In this document: positions 28,436 through 34,690 of the stretch, piece after piece
Layout: each line of letters begins with the position of its first letter
Position numbering within the stretch: the stretch's first letter is position 1
From: Pseudomonadota bacterium
GTDB lineage: Bacteria > Pseudomonadota > Gammaproteobacteria > UBA5335
Direction: 5' to 3'
Assembly (NCBI GenBank): GCA_002862435.1
Contig: PKDC01000040.1
Location: forward strand, 1-34,690
DNA: 34,690 bases
Notes under the pieces: generated by a model
The model's input: the letters and a program-made list of their open reading frames with translations, nothing else
Told to the model about the DNA's origin: nothing
Databases searched by the model: none
Position numbers and translations under genes: made by a program

Positions 28436-29061
28436 ACAGACTCATGCCACGCGCGGCACTGCAAGCAATTCAACGGATCGGGCAAGCGCTGGATCCGTTC
28501 TTCGCCGGACGTTGGTACTGGTCAATGACGCGCTGGATTGCAGAACGGCAACTGCAGCATGCGCTGGATCAACATGGTGACCGGTCCATGCAGGTACGGC
28601 AGGCGACCGAGCGATATCGCAGAGCCGACTTTGCGGTTCGTTACTGGCGCTCGGCACCGGGGCCTGTGATGCGGATTGCGGAACAGGCCCTGGATGCGGG
28701 TGTTCCCATGCATGCCATCCGCCTTCTTGTTCTCAACACCGATCTGAGAATTCGGGATGGACAGGTTCATCTGCGCCGCCCCTTCATCGTGACTGTTCTG
28801 AACACCGTTCTCGCGACCATCGTCGGTGTGCACATGTTTCTGATGTGCCTGTTGGCTGTCACGGCGCCGGGCCCGACGTGGCTGAAGATCACGGTCATCT
28901 TGGCGGTCGCCTTCGTCTACTGCTTTCTTTACTACGGATGGTCGCTTTATACATCACGCCCCCAGCAAATCATCGCTGAGCATGGCCAGAAGCTCGATGC
29001 GATTTGCATCGCAAGTACAACGCGATCACGCGCAGAAGTCCGCAACATTGCACCGTATTGA
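28432..29061 (+). CDS. Two-helix membrane protein coupled to the XRE regulator, unknown function
   Basis: The product has 209 residues. A basic, helix-rich cytoplasmic N-terminal region (residues 1 to about 118) is followed by two adjacent membrane segments (TVLNTVLATIVGVHMFLMCL, about 123-142, and LKITVILAVAFVYCFLYYGW, about 152-171) and a short polar tail. The ATG overlaps the XRE stop (ATGA). It ends 39 bases before hsdM on the same strand. The family was not recognised. Placement suggests an accessory to the restriction locus or a membrane effector controlled by the XRE protein; this is inference only. Confidence 0.75.
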   Translation: MNRLMPRAALQAIQRIGQALDPFFAGRWYWSMTRWIAERQLQHALDQHGDRSMQVRQATERYRRADFAVRYWRSAPGPVMRIAEQALDAGVPMHAIRLLVLNTDLRIRDGQVHLRRPFIVTVLNTVLATIVGVHMFLMCLLAVTAPGPTWLKITVILAVAFVYCFLYYGWSLYTSRPQQIIAEHGQKLDAICIASTTRSRAEVRNIAPY

Positions 29062-29100
29062 AACCGTCTTTCTCCTCATCGAACAGGAACGCCGCACGAC

Positions 29101-30585
29101 ATGATGACAGGTACCCTCAAGTCCCAGATCGACCGCATCTGGGATGCGTTCTGGAGCGGCGGCATTTCCAACCCGATGGAGGTCATCGAACAGATGACCT
29201 ACCTGCTGTTCATCAAACGACTGGATGAGGAGCAGACCCGCCGCGAGAAAAAGGCAGCCCGTACCAAGAGCGAGGTTGAGGATCCGATTTTCAACAAGCG
29301 CCAGCAGAAGCTGCGCTGGTCGAAGTTCAAGGAACTGGGTGATCCGGCCGAGCTCTATCGGGTCGTCTCCGAGGACGTGTTTCCCTTCATCAAGACCCTT
29401 GGCGGCCATGGCGGTGAATCCGCCTATGCGCGGCACATGAAGGATGCACGGTTCACCATCCCCACGCCGGCATTGCTGGCCAAGGTGGTGGACATGATCG
29501 ACGACGTACCCATGGACGATCGCGACACCAAGGGCGATCTGTACGAATACATGCTCGGCAAAATCGCCAGTGCAGGGCAAAACGGGCAGTTCCGCACACC
29601 GCGCCACATCATCAAGCTGATGGTGGACATGATGGCGCCCACACCTGAAGACACCATTTGCGATCCGGCCTGCGGCACTGCGGGCTTTCTTGTGGCTGCC
29701 GCCGAGTACCTGCGTGATCACCACGGCGTGGCCATCTACAAGGACAGGAAGTCCGCCAAACGCTTCAACGCAGACACCTTCCACGGCTTCGACTTCGACA
29801 GCACCATGCTGCGCGTGGGTGCGATGAACATGCTGCTGCACGGCATCGAGCAGCCCAGCATCGAGAACCGCGACTCGCTCAGCGAGGGCCATGCCGGCGT
29901 GGCCGGGCAGTACAGTCTGATCCTCGCCAATCCGCCGTTTGCCGGCAGCCTGGACTACGAAAGCACCGCCAAGGACCTATTGCAGATCGTCAAGACCAAG
30001 AAGACCGAGCTGCTGTTCCTCGCCCTGTTCCTGCGCTTGCTGAAACCCGGCGGCCGGGCTGCGGTCATCGTGCCCGATGGCGTGCTGTTCGGCTCATCGA
30101 AGGCCCACAAGGAACTGCGCCGCATGCTGGTGGAAGACCAGCGGCTGGACGGGATCGTCTCCATGCCGTCCGGCGTGTTCCGCCCCTATGCCGGGGTGTC
30201 CACTGCCATTTTGTTGTTCACCAAGACCGACAGCGGCGGCACCGACAACGTCTGGTTCTACGACATGCAGGCCGACGGCTACAGTCTGGACGACAAGCGC
30301 AACCCGCTGGCTCCCGACAAGCACGATAGCAACAACCTGCCCGACATCCTCAATCGCTGGCACCATCGCAAGGCCGAAGCCAAGCGCGAGCGAACCGAGC
30401 AGAGTTTCCTCGTGCCCAAGGCCGAGATCGTCGGTAACGGCTACGATCTGTCCATCAACCGCTACAAGCAGGTGGTGCATGAGGCGGTGGAACACGACCC
30501 GCCGAAGAAGATCATTGCGGAGTTGAAGGCGCTGGAGGCGGAGATTGCTGCCGGTGTAGCCGAACTGGAAGGGATGTTGTCGTGA
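29101..30585 (+). CDS. hsdM: Type I restriction-modification methyltransferase subunit
   Basis: HsdM is an N6-adenine methylase that modifies the target together with HsdS. The 494-residue protein has the helical HsdM N-terminal domain (SQIDRIWDAFWSGG, LLFIKRLDEEQTRRE), the SAM motif DPACGTAGF (from residue 188) and the catalytic NPPF (277-280). A C-terminal coiled segment that packs on HsdS ends in KKIIAELKALEAEIAAGVAE. Two ATGs are adjacent at 29101 and 29104. It overlaps hsdS by 4 bases. Confidence 0.96.
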   Translation: MMTGTLKSQIDRIWDAFWSGGISNPMEVIEQMTYLLFIKRLDEEQTRREKKAARTKSEVEDPIFNKRQQKLRWSKFKELGDPAELYRVVSEDVFPFIKTLGGHGGESAYARHMKDARFTIPTPALLAKVVDMIDDVPMDDRDTKGDLYEYMLGKIASAGQNGQFRTPRHIIKLMVDMMAPTPEDTICDPACGTAGFLVAAAEYLRDHHGVAIYKDRKSAKRFNADTFHGFDFDSTMLRVGAMNMLLHGIEQPSIENRDSLSEGHAGVAGQYSLILANPPFAGSLDYESTAKDLLQIVKTKKTELLFLALFLRLLKPGGRAAVIVPDGVLFGSSKAHKELRRMLVEDQRLDGIVSMPSGVFRPYAGVSTAILLFTKTDSGGTDNVWFYDMQADGYSLDDKRNPLAPDKHDSNNLPDILNRWHHRKAEAKRERTEQSFLVPKAEIVGNGYDLSINRYKQVVHEAVEHDPPKKIIAELKALEAEIAAGVAELEGMLS

Positions 30586-31772
30586 GAACAGTCCCACTCG
30601 GTGACGTTTGCCATGTCACAACGGGGCAGTCCGCACCCCAGGAAAGTACCGCTTTTGGATCGTCTGGCACCCCATTCGTTCGTGCTGGAAGTCTGGAGCG
30701 ACTTTGTGCGGGTGGCAGTGAAGAATCATTGGAACTTGTGCCTTCGGATCAGGCCGTCAAGTTTCGTCTGAAGAAATTCCCAAAGGACACCATCGTTTTC
30801 GCAAAAAGCGGTATGTCCGCGAAGCTTGGTCGGGTCTATCGATTGCGCCGCGAATGCCACGTAGTCAGCCATCTTGCGGCCGTCCTGCCATCCGCGGATG
30901 TCGATCCTGCGTACCTGCTTCGCTGGTTTGAGTACAACCCTCCGTCTCGACTGATAGAGAACGACGCCTACCCATCCATCAAGACATCTGAGCTGGAGAA
31001 GATCCCAGTTCAACTCCCGGCGATTGCAGAACAACGCCGCATCGCGGCGATTCTGGACAAGACCGACGTGCTGCGCGGCAAGCGCCGCGCCGCCATCGCC
31101 AAGCTCGACCAACTGCTGCAATCCATATTCCTCGACATGTTCGGCGACCCTGTCTCGAATCCGAAAAGTTGGCCACGGGTTCCGTTCAGTGAAATCCTTG
31201 AACGCATCGAAAGCGGCAACAGCCCTGTTTGCTTGGATCGAGCCAAGAACGAGAATGAGTGGGGTGTTCTCAAACTCGGGGCGGTCACACGCTGTAGATT
31301 TGACCCTTCAGCAAACAAGGCATTGCCGAATGAAACATCGTTCGATGAAAGGCTGGAGGTTAAAGTAGGCGACTTACTATTCACACGAAAGAATACGTAT
31401 GAGCTTGTCGCAGCATGCGCATACGTGCATAGAACTCCCGAACGCCTGCTTTTGCCTGATCTGATTTTCCGTCTCCGGCTCAAAGAGCCAGCACTCGCTC
31501 ACCCAAGATATCTTCAGTCCTTGCTGACTTATCCGAGGAAGAGAAGTGAAGTACAAAGCCTCGCTGGTGGGTCTGCGGGTTCGATGCCCAACATTTCCAA
31601 AGCGAAACTCAACAATGCGTTGATTGAACTTCCGCCATTCTCTTTGCAAGAAAAATTCAGCAGGCTTGTCGAGCATATCGAACAACATAGGCATGCCTTG
31701 CAACGCCACGCCACCCAACTCGACACCCTCTTCGCCAGCCTGCAACACCGCGCCTTCGCCGGCACGCTCTGA
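30582..31772 (+). CDS. hsdS: Type I restriction-modification specificity subunit
   Basis: HsdS reads the bipartite DNA target of the type I enzyme. The 396-residue protein has two target-recognition domains (residues about 1-140 and 195-340). Each is followed by a conserved helix: IAEQRRIAAILDKTDVLRGK...IFLDMFGDP after the first, and SLQEKFSRLVEHIEQHRHAL near the C-terminus. The GTG start overlaps the hsdM stop (GTGA). Bases in the recognition domains are more AT-rich than in hsdM, as is common for swapped domains. Confidence 0.95.
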   Translation: MRTVPLGDVCHVTTGQSAPQESTAFGSSGTPFVRAGSLERLCAGGSEESLELVPSDQAVKFRLKKFPKDTIVFAKSGMSAKLGRVYRLRRECHVVSHLAAVLPSADVDPAYLLRWFEYNPPSRLIENDAYPSIKTSELEKIPVQLPAIAEQRRIAAILDKTDVLRGKRRAAIAKLDQLLQSIFLDMFGDPVSNPKSWPRVPFSEILERIESGNSPVCLDRAKNENEWGVLKLGAVTRCRFDPSANKALPNETSFDERLEVKVGDLLFTRKNTYELVAACAYVHRTPERLLLPDLIFRLRLKEPALAHPRYLQSLLTYPRKRSEVQSLAGGSAGSMPNISKAKLNNALIELPPFSLQEKFSRLVEHIEQHRHALQRHATQLDTLFASLQHRAFAGTL

Positions 31773-31796
31773 CCAATCCGGACACCGCTCCAGCCT

Positions 31797-33806
31797 ATGA
31801 GCCCCTTCGACATCCAATCGCTGGCCGACATTCAACTGCTGCGCGAGTCGGTGGACCTGGAATGCAAGCTGGCGCGTGGCCGCGATGGGCAAGGTGCGCT
31901 GCCGGACGACTTCTGGCCCACCTATAGCGCCTTCGCCAATACCGGCGGCGGCGTGGTGGTGCTGGGTCTGCGCGAGCGCAACGACGGCTTCGAGGTGGAA
32001 GGCATCGCCAATGTGGCGAAGGTGCGCAAGGAACTGTTCGACGGGCTGAACAACCGGCAGAAGGTCAGCATCAACCTGCTGTCGGATGCCGATGTCACCG
32101 AGCTGGCATTGCCGGAAGGCACGCTGCTGGTCATCTGCATTCCGCGTGCCAATCGTAAGCAGCGGCCAGTGTTCCTGCGCGGCAACCCGATGGGCCATAC
32201 CTACCTGCGGCTCAACGAGGGCGACCGCACGGTGGCCAACGAAGACGTCAAGCGCATGCTGGCCGAGCAGGTCGAGGACAGCCGCGACAGCCGCATCCTC
32301 CGTGGCTATGGCCTGTCCGACCTGTGCATGGAGACGTTTCGTGCCTATCGCCAGGTGTTCGCCAACCGCGAACCGGCACATCCGTGGAATGCGCTGGACG
32401 ATCTGGACTTCCTGCGTCAGATCGGTGGCTGGCGACAGGACCGGGAAATCGGCGAGAGCGGCCTGACGCTGGCTGGCGTGCTGATGTTCGGCTGGATGTC
32501 CACCCTCCAGGAAACCCTGCCGAACTACATGCTCGATTATCAGGAGCGGCCGGAAGCCCGGATCGAGCGCCGCTGGGTGGACCGGATCACGCTGGACGGC
32601 AAATGGTCGGGCAACCTCTACGATTTCTATCGCAAGGTCTACCTGAAGCTCACCGCGGACCTGAAAGTCCCGTTCTCGCTGGAGAAGGGCGAGCGCCAGG
32701 ACGAGACGCCCGTGCACGTGGCGCTGCGCGAGGCACTGGCCAACGTGCTGGTGCATGCGGATTATTCCGAGCGGGCGTCGGTGCTGGTGGTGAAGCGGCC
32801 GGACATGTTCGGTTTCCGCAATCCCGGGCTGATGCGGATTCCGCGCGATATCGCCATCCATGGCGGCGAACACGACTGCCGCAACCGGACCTTGCACAAG
32901 ATGTTCCGGCTGGTTGGCGTGGGCGAGCAGGCGGGTTCCGGCATCCCCAAGATCTACGACGGCTGGGCGGGCCAGCACTGGCGGGCGCCGGCGCTGTACG
33001 AGCGCATGGAGCCGTACAACCAGACGCTGCTGGAACTGCGCATGGTCGATCTGCTGCCGGAAGACCTGCTGGCCGGGTTGCGGAAGACCTTTGGCGCCGG
33101 TTTCGACGCGCTTCAGCGCAACGAGCGCCTGACGCTGGCGGCTGCGGCCTCGGAGAAGACCGTGACCCATGCCCGGGTGATCGAGATGACGGGGCTGCAC
33201 CCGGTGGACGCGACCCGCCTGCTCCAGTCCCTGGTCAAGGAAGGCTTTCTGGAAAGCCACAATCCGGGCCGCGGAGCCGTCTACTGCCTGCCCGGGGCGG
33301 CCCTTCCCCGGCCGGAGGAAGTGTTCGGCGAAGGTTCCGCCGTTGTGCCCAACCGCTCCGCACATTTGGGCTCCGGCTCCGGACATTTGCCGGGCCGCTC
33401 CGGACATTTGCCCGCCGGCTCCGGACATTTGCAGCCGGCGGAGCCCGGCCAAGCTATTGAAAATCAAAGAGATGAAGCCGGACGATTGATCAGCAGGCAG
33501 TTGGATGCCCCTGTCCTGGACGCCTTGGAGCAGCTCGCTCCGGCATTCCGCACCGCACTGGAGGGCATGGCCGCGTCGCCCCGGAGCCGCAAGAAGATCC
33601 CGAAGGCAGCGATGGAAGACGTGATCGTCGCCCTGTGCGCAGGCCACTACATCACCGGCACCTGCATCGCGACATTGGTCGATCGCGATCCCGATGCACT
33701 CAGAAAGCATTACCTGAGGCCACTGGTGCAGGCGGGCCGCCTACGCTTCGCGTTCCCGACCGCACCCACGCACGCCATGCAGGCTTATCGCGCCACCCAG
33801 CCCTGA
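31797..33806 (+). CDS. AlbA_2/Schlafen-type ATP-binding protein inserted in the type I RM operon
   Basis: The product has 669 residues. The N-terminal AlbA_2 (Schlafen-like) domain covers about 1-150: DLECKLARG, AFANTGGGVVVLGLRE, RPVFLRGNP. A GHKL-type ATP-binding domain (about 300-400) is marked by VALREALANVLVHADY, FRNPGLMRIP and GVGEQAGSGIPKIYDGW. A winged-helix region (about 445-500) follows, then a linker of four 7-residue repeats (about 521-546, SGHLP type) and a C-terminal domain of unknown role. Such proteins often sit between hsdS and hsdR and may regulate or extend defence; their mechanism is not settled. The start lacks a strong ribosome site. Confidence 0.85.
   Translation: MSPFDIQSLADIQLLRESVDLECKLARGRDGQGALPDDFWPTYSAFANTGGGVVVLGLRERNDGFEVEGIANVAKVRKELFDGLNNRQKVSINLLSDADVTELALPEGTLLVICIPRANRKQRPVFLRGNPMGHTYLRLNEGDRTVANEDVKRMLAEQVEDSRDSRILRGYGLSDLCMETFRAYRQVFANREPAHPWNALDDLDFLRQIGGWRQDREIGESGLTLAGVLMFGWMSTLQETLPNYMLDYQERPEARIERRWVDRITLDGKWSGNLYDFYRKVYLKLTADLKVPFSLEKGERQDETPVHVALREALANVLVHADYSERASVLVVKRPDMFGFRNPGLMRIPRDIAIHGGEHDCRNRTLHKMFRLVGVGEQAGSGIPKIYDGWAGQHWRAPALYERMEPYNQTLLELRMVDLLPEDLLAGLRKTFGAGFDALQRNERLTLAAAASEKTVTHARVIEMTGLHPVDATRLLQSLVKEGFLESHNPGRGAVYCLPGAALPRPEEVFGEGSAVVPNRSAHLGSGSGHLPGRSGHLPAGSGHLQPAEPGQAIENQRDEAGRLISRQLDAPVLDALEQLAPAFRTALEGMAASPRSRKKIPKAAMEDVIVALCAGHYITGTCIATLVDRDPDALRKHYLRPLVQAGRLRFAFPTAPTHAMQAYRATQP
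33355..33438 (+). repeat. 21-bp tandem repeat, four units, within the AlbA_2 gene
   Basis: The word ACATTTG recurs at 33362, 33383, 33404 and 33425, exactly 21 bases apart, inside units like CTCCGGACATTTGCC. The repeat encodes four 7-residue units (SAHLGSG, SGHLPGR, SGHLPAG, SGHLQPA). The in-frame period means that changes in copy number keep the protein open. Confidence 0.9.
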
Positions 33807-33819
33807 GCTCAGGACGATC

Positions 33820-34690
33820 ATGAGCAATTTCCAGTTCCTGCAAGCCGAGTTCAAGCCGCTGTTCGAGCCGGCGCGTGGCGCGGAGCAACTGGTGCATTCC
33901 GATCCCCGCGCCTGCTGCATGCGCACCCGCCATGCGCTGGAACAGGCGGTGCACTGGCTGTACCAGAACGATCGCGACCTACGCATGCCCTACGAGAACG
34001 GGCTGAACGTGCTGCTGACGCAGGTGCCCTTCGCGAAGCTGGTACCACCCTACGTGCACGACAAGATGCGGCTGATCCAGAAGGTCGGCAACCAGGCCGT
34101 GCACGGCAACCAGCGCATCGGCAGCGGCGATGCCATGCGCCTGGTGCGCGAGCTGTTCCACGTGCTGTTCTGGTTGGCACGCACCTATACCCGCGCCAGC
34201 GACCCCAAGAGCATCGTTGCCGAGTGGGATGAAAAGCAGGTGCCGACGTTGGTGCGGGCCGACGAGGCGGTGGCCTTCACTCGCGACGAGCTGAAGAAGC
34301 AGGAGGCGAAGTTCCAGCAGCAGATCGGCGAACTGCATGCATCGCTGGAAGAACGGGAGACCCGCGTCGCGGAGCAGGCGGCCACGCTGGCCGAACGCGA
34401 GGCACTCCTGGCGCAACTGGACGCGGAACTGGCCGCGCGCCGCGCGGAGCTGGCCGAAGCCAAGGCGGCCAACATCGCCGTGCCGGACGGCCACGACTAC
34501 AACGAGGCCGATACCCGCAAGCACTTCATCGACGTATTGCTGCGCGAAGCCGGCTGGGAGATCGGCCGGAACGCCGCCATCGAAGTGCCCTTAGTCGGCA
34601 TGCCAAACACGCCGGGCGAAGGTTTCGCCGACTACGTGCTCTATGGCGCCGACGGCAAGCCACTGGCTGTAGTGGAAGCCAAGCGCAGCT
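33820..34690 (+). CDS. hsdR: Type I restriction endonuclease subunit, 3' end cut by window
   Basis: The visible 290 residues form the N-terminus of HsdR, the translocating nuclease. A DUF4145-like helical domain (about 1-130, RTRHALEQAVHWLYQN, VGNQAVHG) is followed by a coiled coil (about 150-215, QQQIGELHASLEERETRVAE). The start of the HSDR_N nuclease domain comes last, with a PD-(D/E)xK site: FADYVLYGADGKPLAVVEAK. The helicase motor lies beyond the edge. AGGACG precedes the ATG by 3 bases. It is the last gene of the hsdM-hsdS-AlbA_2-hsdR operon within view. Confidence 0.92.
   Translation, partial: MSNFQFLQAEFKPLFEPARGAEQLVHSDPRACCMRTRHALEQAVHWLYQNDRDLRMPYENGLNVLLTQVPFAKLVPPYVHDKMRLIQKVGNQAVHGNQRIGSGDAMRLVRELFHVLFWLARTYTRASDPKSIVAEWDEKQVPTLVRADEAVAFTRDELKKQEAKFQQQIGELHASLEERETRVAEQAATLAEREALLAQLDAELAARRAELAEAKAANIAVPDGHDYNEADTRKHFIDVLLREAGWEIGRNAAIEVPLVGMPNTPGEGFADYVLYGADGKPLAVVEAKRS

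Noticed and set aside
33355..33438. CRISPR-like array
   Set aside because: The units are directly tandem with no spacers, only 21 bases long, and lie within a coding frame.
31377..33710. A 777-residue open frame on the leftward strand
   Set aside because: It lies opposite hsdS and the AlbA_2 gene, has no recognisable domain, and is explained by high-GC codon bias and the 21-bp repeat. The rightward genes have clear family motifs.

Overview
The window is high-GC proteobacterial DNA. The protein styles fit Gammaproteobacteria of the Xanthomonadaceae type, but no rRNA or core marker gene is present, so this is an inference. Almost all of it is accessory DNA. No tRNA, rRNA or CRISPR array was seen, and no gap longer than about 260 bases lacks a gene.

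Left edge (1-1613): a broken IS91-type transposase fragment, a compact 206-residue tyrosine recombinase bracketed by two copies of a palindromic repeat, and an arsH gene that has lost its 5' third.

Metal island (1614-19344): a long run of leftward genes. A MerR/PbrR-type regulator (17309-17713, rightward) faces pbrT, a cytochrome c-FTR1 permease, across a classic MerR operator. Then come a Zn/Cd/Pb P-type ATPase with two metal-binding domains, two small proteins, czcC-czcB-czcA, a PII-like protein, czcD, and a CaCA exchanger-lspA-lpd operon. The regulator is followed by an overlapping glutamine-dependent NAD+ synthetase gene. The set covers inner-membrane efflux (ATPase, CDF), transenvelope efflux (RND tripartite pump), metal uptake (PbrT) and metal sensing.

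Transposon core (19412-27431): a complete, tightly overlapping leftward tnsA-tnsB-tnsC-tnsD-tnsE operon of a Tn7-type transposon. The TnsA and TnsB catalytic residues sit at nearly the same spacing as in Tn7. In Tn7 the cargo lies beyond tnsE, so the metal island is probably cargo of this element. The right end should lie between 27432 and about 27650. The left end was not identified. The tnsA start codon and its Shine-Dalgarno sequence are buried in a perfect 13-bp hairpin.

Right flank (27655-34690): a small HTH regulator diverges from an XRE regulator that overlaps a two-helix membrane protein gene. These are followed by a type I restriction-modification operon: hsdM, hsdS, an AlbA_2/Schlafen-type ATP-binding protein gene with a 21-bp tandem repeat, and hsdR, which is cut by the window edge. 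No glmS is visible beside the transposon, so it is not in the standard Tn7 attachment site within this view.
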